DNA from: Streptomyces sp. PR69
GTDB lineage: Bacteria; Actinomycetota; Actinomycetes; Streptomycetales; Streptomycetaceae
Assembly (NCBI RefSeq): GCF_026420845.1
Contig: NZ_JAOWCB010000023.1
Location: forward strand, 36,405 to 100,404
DNA length: 64,000 bases
Direction: 5' to 3'
The translations under genes and the position numbers were made by a program. Of this stretch, positions 18,287-26,497 are shown piece by piece; the stretch's first letter is position 1, and every line of letters starts with the position of its first letter. Below the pieces are notes generated by a model. It was given only the letters and a program-made list of their open reading frames with translations, had not been told where the DNA came from and ran no database searches.

Positions 18287-19517
18287 GCCGATGCCGCTTG
18301 AAGTAGCGGGTGAGCCGGTCGGGCGGGAGCACCGCGAGCAGGGACTCGGCCTCCGGCCGCAGATGCGGGTACGACTCGGACTGCATGCAGTACGCCACCG
18401 CCCGCAACAGCGCCTCCAGGGACTGTTCCGCGGACGCGTCCGCCAGATCGACCGGCTGTCCGGCCCGCCGCCCGTCCGTCTCCGCGTCGGGGAGCAGCAC
18501 ATCGGCGATGGTCAGCGGGGCGCGGTCGGGGTGCTGGTAGGGGGCGATCCGCTCCAGCAGCAGCTCCGTCCCGACCCGGGCGGCCGGGATGCCGTACAGG
18601 GCCGCCGCCGTCAGCAGCGCCGTAGGGGAGCAGCCCACCACCAGGGCGGGCCGCGCCCGCTCATAGAAGGCTTCGGCGGGCACGGAGGCGGGCAGCGCCG
18701 TCAGCGTCACCTCCAGCCCGGCGGCCGCGGACGCCAGCGCGGACACCGCGTCGGCAGGGTCGCCGGGACCGGGCTGGACGGCGATCGCACGATGACCGAG
18801 TGCCGCGGCGGCGCGCACCATCCTCAGCCGCAGCGCCTGCGCTTCATCATGGCCGAGCCCCTCGGAAACGGACGGCGCCGGACCCAGCAGCAGAGCGGTC
18901 GAGCCGCCCGCATCGGCCCCGGCCGCCGCGCCGAGCTCGCTCAGCACCGCCCGGATCGCGCTCTCCGGAACGGCGACCGGCTCCACACCGCACTCCGACA
19001 GCAGCAGCGGACGCACCCCGGGCGCCAGATCCACATGGAGGAGCCGGCGGATGCGGCTGCTCAGGGGCAGCCGCACCCGGCTGGGCGTCGGCCCATAGGC
19101 CGTGAGCCCCCCGGCGTACACATGCACGGGGCTGTCGGCGAAGATCGCGGCGATCGCCCGCGAGGGATCGGCGCTGACCGAGTCGCACACCACCTCCACC
19201 CGCTCGCCGCCCAGCCGCCAGGCCAGCCGCAGGCTTTTCTCCCACAGCGGGATGTCCTGGTGACGCGGGGACCAGCCTGCCGGATGGTGCGGATGGATCG
19301 TCTCGTTCCAGGAGCGGACCTCGTCGAACTGCTCGGTCAGCACCCCGGATCCGGGCAGCCGGTCCAGCGGCGTGCTCAGCTCCGGCGCGGGCGACACATC
19401 GCTGACGACGAGAACCCGGCGGTGCTCCGAGCGCGGCCCGAAGAGCCCGGAGCGCAACGAGGCCGTGAGAACGGCCGCGGCCTCGGGACCGGCGGCGCTG
19501 AATATCTGCACGGTCAT
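18192..19517 (-). CDS. Polysialyltransferase-like glycosyltransferase
   Basis: A 441-residue cytoplasmic protein resembling the bacterial alpha-2,8-polysialyltransferase family: an N-terminal VQIFSAAGPEAA strand, a central HRAIAVQPGPGDP and a late VVGCSPTALLTAA segment that mirrors the family's conserved HP and SS motifs. The donor and acceptor are not known. It is coupled to the upstream GT2 gene by an ATGA overlap, and its 3' end overlaps gtrA convergently. Likely part of a surface polysaccharide or teichoic-type polymer pathway (inference). Confidence 0.7.
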   Translation of the reverse strand: MTVQIFSAAGPEAAAVLTASLRSGLFGPRSEHRRVLVVSDVSPAPELSTPLDRLPGSGVLTEQFDEVRSWNETIHPHHPAGWSPRHQDIPLWEKSLRLAWRLGGERVEVVCDSVSADPSRAIAAIFADSPVHVYAGGLTAYGPTPSRVRLPLSSRIRRLLHVDLAPGVRPLLLSECGVEPVAVPESAIRAVLSELGAAAGADAGGSTALLLGPAPSVSEGLGHDEAQALRLRMVRAAAALGHRAIAVQPGPGDPADAVSALASAAAGLEVTLTALPASVPAEAFYERARPALVVGCSPTALLTAAALYGIPAARVGTELLLERIAPYQHPDRAPLTIADVLLPDAETDGRRAGQPVDLADASAEQSLEALLRAVAYCMQSESYPHLRPEAESLLAVLPPDRLTRYFKRHRLTGLGLPGGRPVRAAALRRHPAVRKVVRKLR

Positions 19518-20467
19518 GCCGCGGCGGCCTTCCTCAACAGGGTGCTCCGTTCCTCGTCCAGTCCGGCGAGGGCCGTGTCCAGCTCCGCGCCGGGGATGCG
19601 GCGCAGCGCAGCGCCGACCCGGATACGCAGCTCACGCGCCACGGGACGCTCGAACCGCCGCTGCTCCTTCAGCTGGTGGGCGATGATGGCGCAGTAGTTG
19701 CGAATCGCCTTCGTGCGGAAGCGGTCCGCCTCCGGATCGGCCTCGACCTCGCTGAGCACCTGGTCAAAGGCGCGGATGAAGTCCAGCTGCCGCACATCGC
19801 CGATCTGGGTGAGCGAGGTGGCCACACCCCTCCGGTAGAAGATCCCGTGCAGCGGGGTGACGGCGTACGAGGCGGCCCGCAGATGCAGCTGCCAGATCCA
19901 CGGCCGGTCCTCCGCGGTGCGCAGCCCGTCGGCAAACCGCAGCAGTCCCTTGTCCAGCAGCCGGGAGTGGTAGATCCCGGCCCAGGCGTACGGGTAGTCG
20001 ACCATCGTCGAGTCATGGTCCGGGAGGATCGACGAGCGCGGGTCGAGCACCTCGTCGCGCCGCCCTTCCGGAGCCCGGTGAAGACTCCGCCGTACGCCTG
20101 TGACCTGGACATGGTCGGTGCGGACGAAGTCGACGCCGAGCCGCTGGGCGGTGTCCGTCAGCGCGGCGAGATGGCCCGGGCCCAGCCAGTCGTCCCCGTC
20201 GAGGAAGGCGAGATAGCGGCCCTGCGCCCGGTCGATCCCGGTGTTGCGCGCGGTGGCGAGGCCCTGGTTCTCCTTGTGGCGGATGACGGCGCTGCGCGGC
20301 AGCCGCTCGGTCAGCGCCTGGAGGGCGTCGTATGTGTCGTCCTTCGAGCAGTCCTCGACGAAGATGAACTCGAAGTCCTCCCGAGCGTTGTTCATCAGAC
20401 TTCTCACGGTGTTGGCCGCGTACGCCTCGATGTTGTAGCAGGGGACGATGACGGAGAGCGTGGTCAC
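19514..20467 (-). CDS. Family 2 glycosyltransferase
   Basis: A 317-residue GT-A fold glycosyltransferase. LSVIVPCYNIEAYAANTV opens the nucleotide-sugar domain, FVEDCSKDDT follows, and DGDDW at about residue 95 is the metal-binding DXD motif. The C-terminal half is helical. GTG start at 20467. It is the first gene of a two-gene minus-strand operon with the polysialyltransferase-like gene. Sugar and acceptor are unknown. Confidence 0.9.
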   Translation of the reverse strand: MTTLSVIVPCYNIEAYAANTVRSLMNNAREDFEFIFVEDCSKDDTYDALQALTERLPRSAVIRHKENQGLATARNTGIDRAQGRYLAFLDGDDWLGPGHLAALTDTAQRLGVDFVRTDHVQVTGVRRSLHRAPEGRRDEVLDPRSSILPDHDSTMVDYPYAWAGIYHSRLLDKGLLRFADGLRTAEDRPWIWQLHLRAASYAVTPLHGIFYRRGVATSLTQIGDVRQLDFIRAFDQVLSEVEADPEADRFRTKAIRNYCAIIAHQLKEQRRFERPVARELRIRVGAALRRIPGAELDTALAGLDEERSTLLRKAAAA

Positions 20468-20670
20468 CGGCCGACCTTAGGGCGGACTTCCGGTCGGGCC
20501 GCTGACATCGCCGTGAGCGGCGGGTGAACGGGCGGTGAGGGTCGGGGCGGGCACATCCGAACCGGTGGCCGAATCGTTGGTCGAATCAGTGGCCCACACC
20601 ACTGAGACTGCCTACCATCGATCACCGCAAGGCTTTGTGCACCGTCGCACAATCTCCTGAGGAGGCCCCT

Positions 20671-21321
20671 TTGCACCGCCGTCGCCGCACCGCGCTCTCC
20701 GTCTCCGCCGCGCTTCTCGTCGCTGCTCCCCTGCTCGCCGCCTGCGGCAATGAGGCGCACCCCGGCGCGGCCGCCGTCGTCGGAGGCGAACGCATCCCGG
20801 TGGCCGCCGTGCAGGCGCAGGTGAAGGAGGTGCGCGCCGCGCAGGAGCGCTCCCCGCAGTCCGCGCAGCTGATCAAGGACAGCGGACGGCTCACCCGCGC
20901 CAAGCTGTACGACCTGATCGTCGACCAGGTGGTGCGGCGCGCCGCGGACGACGCCGGGGTGGAGGTCACCCGCAAGGAGGTGCAGGAGGCGCGGTCCGCG
21001 CTGGAGCGGCAGGCCGGCGGGGCCGATCAGCTGGCCGCGATGTATCTGCAGCAGCGCGGCGTCGCTCCGGGCCAGATCGACGATGTCGTACGCCGCGATG
21101 TCATGGTCAACAAGCTGGCCGCCGCCATCGGCGCGACCAACACCCCCGAGGGCCAGCAGAAGCTGAACGACGCCTTCACCGCCGCCGCGGAGTCGCTCGA
21201 CATCGACGTCAATCCGCGCTTCGGGGCCTGGAGCGACCAGAAGCTGGAGCTCGGCGACTACAGGGCCGACTGGATCACACAGGTCAGCAGTGAGCCGGAG
21301 GCCGCGGCCGCCGGGGCCTGA
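20671..21321 (+). CDS. SurA N-terminal domain lipoprotein
   Basis: A 216-residue lipoprotein with lipobox LLAAC and a helical SurA_N-type chaperone domain (VVGGERIPVAAVQAQV, then LYDLIVDQVVRRAADDAGV). No rotamase domain follows, so it probably binds unfolded exported proteins outside the membrane. The TTG start at 20671 is chosen because GAGGAGG ends five bases upstream; the GTG 36 bases earlier has no ribosome site and would spoil the signal peptide. An inverted repeat CAGTGG/CCACTG lies at 20587-20604 in the promoter region. Confidence 0.85.
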   Translation: MHRRRRTALSVSAALLVAAPLLAACGNEAHPGAAAVVGGERIPVAAVQAQVKEVRAAQERSPQSAQLIKDSGRLTRAKLYDLIVDQVVRRAADDAGVEVTRKEVQEARSALERQAGGADQLAAMYLQQRGVAPGQIDDVVRRDVMVNKLAAAIGATNTPEGQQKLNDAFTAAAESLDIDVNPRFGAWSDQKLELGDYRADWITQVSSEPEAAAAGA

Positions 21322-21355
21322 GCGCCCGGCGTGGGGCGCGCGGTAGGTTCGACGG

Positions 21356-22405
21356 GTGACCGCTGAAACACCCGCCGACACTCCAGGCACCCCGGACACC
21401 TCGGGCAACCCGGAAAACCCGGACGCTACGGACACCACGGACGCCGAACGGACAGGACGTCTCGTCCTGCTCACCGCCAGCCACCGGGTCGCCCCCGGAC
21501 TGCTGTCCTGGCCCGCCTGGCAGACCCTGCACGCCGCCGACCGGGTGCTCTGCGCCGACGACCGCCATCCGCAGCTGCCGTATCTGCGCGAGGCGGGCGT
21601 GGCCGTGGAGATCGCCGGCCCTTCGGCGCAGGAGCTGGTCGACGCGTGCGCGGGCGGACGGACCGTCGTCGTCCTGGCGTCCGGCGAGGGCGACCGGTCG
21701 CTCACGGACGGGCTGGCCCGTATGGCGGGATCCGGGCGGGTGGCGATGCCGGACCTGGAGCTGCTGCCCGGCTCATACGACCTGCCCGGCGCCCGACTGC
21801 TGGATCTGGTGCAGGTCATGGACCGCATCCGCCGCGAGTGCCCCTGGTCCTCCCAGCAGACCCACAAGGGCCTGGCCAAGTACGCCATCGAGGAGGCGTA
21901 CGAACTCGTCGAGGCCATCGAGGACGGCGACCGCGTCGAACTGCGCGAGGAACTCGGAGACGTACTCCTCCAGGTCGTCTTCCACGCCCGGATCGCCGAG
22001 GAGCACGAGGACCCGGACGAGGCGTTCTCCGTGGACGACGTCGCGGGGACGCTCGTCGAGAAGCTGATCCACCGGCACCCTCATGTCTTCGGCGGCGAGA
22101 GCGCGACCACGCCGGAGGAGGTCAAGGAGCACTGGCTGCGCACCAAGGCCGTCGAGAAGCAGCGTGTCTCGGTGACCGAGGGAGTGCCGCTCGGACAGCC
22201 GGGTCTTGCGCTCGCCGCCAAGCTGGCCGCGCGGGTGCGGAACGCCGGGCTCGATGTGGAGCTGCCGAAGGGCGAAGGCGTCGGCTACGAGCTGCTGCGC
22301 CTCGCCGTGCGCGCCGAGGCCGACGGCGTCGACCCGGAGGCCGCGCTGCGCGCCGCGGGGCGGGCGTTCCGGGACGCGATCCTCGCCGCGGAGGCGCTGG
22401 CGTGA
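21356..22405 (+). CDS. mazG: MazG nucleoside triphosphate pyrophosphohydrolase
   Basis: A 349-residue protein with a C-terminal MazG domain from about residue 150. CPWSSQQTHKGLAKYAIEEAYE and EELGDVLLQVVFHA supply the acidic EExxE and ExxD metal-binding residues. MazG hydrolyses non-canonical or surplus NTPs. The N-terminal ~140 residues look like the degenerate methylase-like extension typical of actinobacterial MazG. A -10-like TAGGTT at 21344-21349 ends six bases before the GTG, so the transcript may be leaderless. The gene overlaps the P450 start as GTGA. Confidence 0.93.
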   Translation: MTAETPADTPGTPDTSGNPENPDATDTTDAERTGRLVLLTASHRVAPGLLSWPAWQTLHAADRVLCADDRHPQLPYLREAGVAVEIAGPSAQELVDACAGGRTVVVLASGEGDRSLTDGLARMAGSGRVAMPDLELLPGSYDLPGARLLDLVQVMDRIRRECPWSSQQTHKGLAKYAIEEAYELVEAIEDGDRVELREELGDVLLQVVFHARIAEEHEDPDEAFSVDDVAGTLVEKLIHRHPHVFGGESATTPEEVKEHWLRTKAVEKQRVSVTEGVPLGQPGLALAAKLAARVRNAGLDVELPKGEGVGYELLRLAVRAEADGVDPEAALRAAGRAFRDAILAAEALA

Positions 22406-23703
22406 CCGACGGGCCGCACCCCGCGTCGCCCGGCTCCTCGCCCGGATCGGCGTCCGGCCCCGCGTCGTCCGGGCCCGTGCCCGCGCTGTTCAGCTGGGAG
22501 TTCGCCACCGATCCGTACCCCGCCTACGCCTGGCTGCGCGAGCACGCGCCCGTACACCGCACCCGGCTCCCCAGCGGTGTGGACGCCTGGCTGGTCACCC
22601 GGTACGCCGACGCCCGGCAGGCGCTCGCCGACCAGCGGCTGAGCAAGAACCCGGCGCACCATGACGAATCCGCCCACGCCAAGGGGAAGACGGGCATCCC
22701 CGGCGAGCGCAAGGCGGAGCTGATGACCCATCTGCTCAATATCGACCCGCCCGACCACACCCGGCTGCGGCGGCTGGTGTCAAAGGCGTTCACCCCGCGC
22801 CGGGTCGCGGAGTTCGCGCCGCGCGTCCAGGAGCTGACCGACCGGCTCATCGACGGCTTCGCGGGGCGCGGCAGCGCGGATCTGATCCATGAGTTCGCCT
22901 TCCCGCTGCCCATCTACGCCATCTGCGATCTGCTGGGCGTGCCGCGCGAGGATCAGGACGACTTCCGCGACTGGGCCGGGATGATGATCCGCCACGGCGG
23001 GGGGCCGCGCGGCGGGGTCGCCCGGTCGGTGAAGAAGATGCGCACGTATCTCGCGGAGCTGATCCACCGCAAGCGTGACGCACTCGGGGACGATCTGATC
23101 TCCGGGCTGATCCGGGCCTCCGACCACGGCGAGCACCTCACCGAGAATGAGGCCGCGGCCATGGCCTTCATCCTGCTGTTCGCGGGTTTCGAGACGACCG
23201 TCAATCTGATCGGCAACGGCGTCTACGCACTGCTGCGGAACCCAGAGCAGCGCGAGCGGCTGCAGACGTCGCTGGCGGCGGGGGAGCGCGGACTGCTGCA
23301 CACCGGCGTGGAGGAACTGCTGCGCTACGACGGGCCGGTGGAGCTGGCCACCTGGCGGTTCGCCACCGAGCCGCTGACCGTCGGCGGTCAGGAGATCGCG
23401 CCGGGCGACCCCGTGCTGGTCGTGCTGGCAGCGGCCGACCGCGATCCGGAGCGGTTCGCCGAGCCGGACACTCTGGACCTCTCCCGCGCGGACAATCAGC
23501 ATCTCGGCTACGGGCACGGCATCCACTACTGCCTCGGCGCACCGCTCGCCCGGCTGGAGGGACAGACCGCGCTCGCCACGCTGCTGACCCGGCTGCCCGA
23601 TATCCGGCTTGCGGCCGATCCGGCCGATTTGCGGTGGCGTGGGGGGCTCATCATGCGCGGACTGCGCACGCTCCCGGTGGAGTTCACAGCGCAGAGTAAC
23701 TGA
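22402..23703 (+). CDS. Cytochrome P450 (CYP107-like)
   Basis: A 433-residue soluble P450. The I-helix motif FAGFETTVN carries the oxygen-activating Glu-Thr pair, EELLR is the K-helix ExxR, and the heme loop GYGHGIHYCLGAPLAR contains the thiolate Cys. The position after mazG and before the rpf genes matches what I recall of a conserved Streptomyces P450 (CYP107U type). Its substrate is unknown. The GTG start overlaps the mazG stop as GTGA, implying translational coupling. The first 25 residues are low-complexity Pro/Ser. Confidence 0.92.
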   Translation: MTDGPHPASPGSSPGSASGPASSGPVPALFSWEFATDPYPAYAWLREHAPVHRTRLPSGVDAWLVTRYADARQALADQRLSKNPAHHDESAHAKGKTGIPGERKAELMTHLLNIDPPDHTRLRRLVSKAFTPRRVAEFAPRVQELTDRLIDGFAGRGSADLIHEFAFPLPIYAICDLLGVPREDQDDFRDWAGMMIRHGGGPRGGVARSVKKMRTYLAELIHRKRDALGDDLISGLIRASDHGEHLTENEAAAMAFILLFAGFETTVNLIGNGVYALLRNPEQRERLQTSLAAGERGLLHTGVEELLRYDGPVELATWRFATEPLTVGGQEIAPGDPVLVVLAAADRDPERFAEPDTLDLSRADNQHLGYGHGIHYCLGAPLARLEGQTALATLLTRLPDIRLAADPADLRWRGGLIMRGLRTLPVEFTAQSN

Positions 23704-23835
23704 TAGCGCGTCAGTTTCGTGATGATTGCGTGATCCATGCTGCATCGACTTGTGACTTACGTTCGAATGCGGCTAGGTTCACCTGCCATCTCCGCTGCTT
23801 CAGCGGTGCTTTGCAGTCACACGGAAGGCAATCGC

Positions 23836-24948
23836 ATGCGCTCCGGGAACGGTCGACACCGCCGACCCCGTCAGGCTCCGGCCCTTGTCGTCGCGGCGGG
23901 GGTGACCGGTTCGGCCATCGCCATCCCCCTGCTGGGGGCCGGGTCCGCCTCCGCCGCCGACGCCGCCGCCTGGGACCGGGTCGCGGAGTGCGAGACGGGC
24001 GGGATGTGGAGTGCCGACCTCGGCAACGGGTATTACGGCGGGCTCCAGATCTCCCAGCAGACCTGGGAGGACTTCGGAGGCACGGTCTATGCGCCGCGCC
24101 CCGACCTCGCCAGCCGTGCGCAGCAGATAGCCGTGGCGGAGCAGATCCTCAAGGTGCAGGGGGCCGACGCCTGGGCCAACTGCGCGGCGACCGCGGGTCT
24201 GCGGAGCGGCGGCGAGTCGGCCGACGTCGACCCGGGGGTGGAGCCGGGCGCGGTGTCGGACGCGGTGCCGGGTTCAGGCGCTGACTCTTCCGGCGTCGGC
24301 TCCGCCGGTACGGGCTCCGCCGGCGAGGGTGGCGTCGATGAGGGCTCCGCGGGTACGGGGACGACGGCGGCCCCCTCCCCGGACTCCCCTTCCTCCCCTT
24401 CCCCCTCTTCCTCGCCCTCCTCCGTGCCGGAGGGCGTCGAGCAGCCCACGACCCGGTCCGGGGCGGGCTTTTCGGAAGCGCCGCAGGAGAGCGGCCTCCG
24501 CGGCGGCGCATCGGCCTCGCCTGAGAGCTCCGGTGGCTCCGGCGGCTCGGACGCTCAGGCCCTCCCCGAGGACGCCGTGGAGCCCACTCGGACCATCGAG
24601 CCGACCGACCCCGTCGGTCCCGTCGACTCTGATCTGACGGTCGGCGAGGGCACCGGACGGCATCGCGGAACACCTGCGGATGAGTCCGACAAGTCGGGCA
24701 TCATGGAAGATAGCCGTGAAAGCGGTAGGCATGCCTCACGGGGTGACAGTTCCTCACGTGACGCATCCGGCACGGCCGTCGACGGGCAGGGCTACACCGT
24801 GCGCCCCGGGGACAGTCTCTGGTCGATTGCCGACGAGCGTGAGGTGCACGGAGGGTGGCCTGCGCTCTATGAGGCCAACCAGGAGACCGTCGGGGAGGAT
24901 CCTGACCTCATTCACCCTGGCCAGAGCCTCGATCTGGGTCTGAAGTAA
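23836..24948 (+). CDS. Resuscitation-promoting factor with C-terminal LysM
   Basis: A 370-residue secreted muralytic protein. The signal peptide ends near SASA (residue 40). The Rpf transglycosylase-like domain spans about 42-118, with the catalytic Glu at E53 (RVAECETGG) and the GNGYYGGLQ core. A long Ser/Gly/Pro-rich acidic linker of about 200 residues leads to a LysM peptidoglycan-binding domain at about 322-370 (YTVRPGDSLWSIA). GGAAGG precedes the ATG. It is a neighbour and paralogue of rpfA, but no ydaO-type leader is visible upstream. Confidence 0.92.
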   Translation: MRSGNGRHRRPRQAPALVVAAGVTGSAIAIPLLGAGSASAADAAAWDRVAECETGGMWSADLGNGYYGGLQISQQTWEDFGGTVYAPRPDLASRAQQIAVAEQILKVQGADAWANCAATAGLRSGGESADVDPGVEPGAVSDAVPGSGADSSGVGSAGTGSAGEGGVDEGSAGTGTTAAPSPDSPSSPSPSSSPSSVPEGVEQPTTRSGAGFSEAPQESGLRGGASASPESSGGSGGSDAQALPEDAVEPTRTIEPTDPVGPVDSDLTVGEGTGRHRGTPADESDKSGIMEDSRESGRHASRGDSSSRDASGTAVDGQGYTVRPGDSLWSIADEREVHGGWPALYEANQETVGEDPDLIHPGQSLDLGLK

Positions 24949-25176
24949 CGGAAGTTCGGGGTGCTATGTCCGGTTCTGCGCAAGTGAGACAAGCGTCTCT
25001 CTGCCTCAACTGGCGTGTCGTGGCTGTCGAATCCGCCCGAATCGCCCCTCACCTGCGGAAATGTATGTCAAGTCGATCGCGGAAAGAGTGATCCTTCCGT
25101 GATGTTCGGCCTTGAGCGGCGGCGGGCGGTGTGTTTACGGTTCCAACCGCTCGCCATCGCGGGCCCCGTCGACCGT
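24949..25176. other. Intergenic region before the rpfA riboswitch
   Basis: A 228-base stretch between the first rpf gene and the riboswitch. I see no coding potential or strong hairpin. It must hold the rpfA promoter; TGTTTACGG at about 25132 is one AT-richer patch, but no -10/-35 pair is convincing. Confidence 0.3.
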
Positions 25177-25390
25177 CACGCCGAATCCTGCCGGCGGCCG
25201 GGGGGAACAGTCGTCGCGTGGAGCGCCGAAGGCAGGAGCGGGGGACCCAAGGTAGGTGCCGGGCCCGGCCGTTGAGAGTGCACACCGTGCGCTTTCGGCA
25301 ATCGGGACCGGCTTGGGGTGGAGCCGCGCGCTAGGACGCGCGGCCGGGCACTCATCTGGCCCGAACCCGACAGCTCACCTCGCAGGCGTC
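25177..25390 (+). promoter_or_regulatory. ydaO-type c-di-AMP riboswitch upstream of rpfA
   Basis: The RNA leader carries the ydaO consensus blocks in order: CCGAATCCTGCC at 25181, GGGGGAACAG near 25200, GGGGGACCCAAGGT near 25239, CTTGGGGTGGAGCCGCGCG near 25313, and CCGAACCCGACAGCTCACCT at 25361 followed by CGCAGGCGT. The closing stem pairs ACGCC (25178-25182) with GGCGT (25385-25389). This class senses cyclic di-AMP, and a ydaO-like element is known to control rpfA in S. coelicolor. CTCACC (25374-25379) can also pair with GGTGAG (25391-25396), which overlaps the rpfA ribosome site GAGGAG; see findings. Confidence 0.93.
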
Positions 25391-25407
25391 GGTGAGGAGA
25401 CAGTTTC

Positions 25408-26157
25408 ATGCTGCTTTCCGGCAAGGGCAAGCACCGCCGTCCGTCGAAGGCCACCCGTATCGCCACGCTCGCCGGCGTCACCGGCGCCGCGGTTGCCGCA
25501 CCGCTGCTGGGCGCGACCTCCGCCTCCGCCGCGACCGCCGCCGAGTGGGACAAGGTCGCGCAGTGCGAGTCCGGCGGCAACTGGTCCATCAACACAGGCA
25601 ACGGCTACTACGGCGGGCTGCAGTTCTCCGCCTCCACCTGGGCGGCCTTCGGCGGCGCCAAGTACGCCGCGCGCGCCGACCTCGCCACCAAGGCCCAGCA
25701 GATCGAGATAGCTGAGAAGGTCCTCGCGGGCCAGGGCAAGGGCGCCTGGCCGCACTGCGGCGTCGGCCTCTCCAGCGCCGCGTACACCGGCGGCGGCTCC
25801 TCCTCGAACTCCTCCTCGAACTCCGGCTCCGGCTCCGCGCAGCAGTCCCAGCCGAAGCAGTCGCAGAAGCGCAGCGAGGCCCCGACCACCCGCTCCGAGC
25901 GCTCCGCGTCCCCGGCCCCGGCCAAGCAGAAGCCGGTCAAGCAGAAGCCGGCCAAGCCGGCCGCCAAGCCCGCCGCCCCGGCGAAGGGCTTCAAGAAGGG
26001 CGACGGCGAGTACGAGGTCAAGTCCGGCGACACACTGAGCAAGATCGCTGAGGCCGAGGGCGTCAAGGGCGGCTGGCAGAAGCTGTACGACCTCAATGAC
26101 GACATCATCGAGGACGCGGACCTGATCTTCCCGGGCCAGCAGCTCCACCTGAGCTGA
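25408..26157 (+). CDS. rpfA: Resuscitation-promoting factor RpfA
   Basis: A 249-residue secreted cell-wall hydrolase involved in spore germination and dormancy exit in Streptomyces. The signal peptide ends at about residue 41. The Rpf domain covers 42-118 with catalytic Glu54 (AQCESGG) and GNGYYGGLQF. A Ser/Gln/Lys-rich linker is followed by LysM at about 202-249 (YEVKSGDTLSKIA). GAGGAG at 25394-25399 precedes the ATG by eight bases and abuts the c-di-AMP riboswitch, so expression should respond to that nucleotide. A terminator hairpin follows 17 bases after the stop. Confidence 0.96.
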   Translation: MLLSGKGKHRRPSKATRIATLAGVTGAAVAAPLLGATSASAATAAEWDKVAQCESGGNWSINTGNGYYGGLQFSASTWAAFGGAKYAARADLATKAQQIEIAEKVLAGQGKGAWPHCGVGLSSAAYTGGGSSSNSSSNSGSGSAQQSQPKQSQKRSEAPTTRSERSASPAPAKQKPVKQKPAKPAAKPAAPAKGFKKGDGEYEVKSGDTLSKIAEAEGVKGGWQKLYDLNDDIIEDADLIFPGQQLHLS

Positions 26158-26174
26158 CCCGCCCGGCTATGACC

Positions 26175-26217
26175 GCCCCGGTCCGGAGCGCTTCCCCCGT
26201 GCGCACCGGGCCGGGGC
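26175..26217 (+). terminator. rpfA terminator
   Basis: A 12-bp stem (GCCCCGGTCCGG at 26175-26186 against CCGGGCCGGGGC at 26206-26217, one G-U pair) with a 19-base loop directly after rpfA. No T-run follows, as is usual in Streptomyces. Confidence 0.75.
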
Positions 26218-26497
26218 TTCCGCGTGCCGTACCTGCCGTACCGCGCCGTACCGCGCCGTGTCACGCCGTGCCATGTCGTGTCCGGCGGTCACGCCGCGGT
26301 TACTACTGACTGGTAGGTACGTGGTCATTCGCCCCGCACCAGTCCACTTCGCCCCCTTTTTCGTCCCAGCGGGCGGGCGTCGGCAGGCGGCGGCCCCCGA
26401 GCCGGTTAGGCTCTTGCCGCAAGGCCGAATCAGACCCTGCACTGCTGGCTGTCCAGCTCGCATCACAACTTGCGTCACATCCCAGAAGGAGATGCTC
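26218..26497 (+). promoter_or_regulatory. Enolase upstream region
   Basis: A gene-free stretch of about 280 bases. It begins with short imperfect GCCGTACC/GCCGTGTC repeats (about 26222-26282). TACTACTGACTGGTAGGTACG near 26300 and CCGGTTAGGCTCTTG at 26402 look like promoter -10-type segments for eno. The ribosome site GAAGGAG is at 26485-26491. Confidence 0.45.

Noticed and set aside
23704..23835. A second c-di-AMP riboswitch before the first rpf gene
   Set aside because: The 132-base gap is too short and lacks the CCGAATCC, GGGGAAC and CCGAACCCG blocks.
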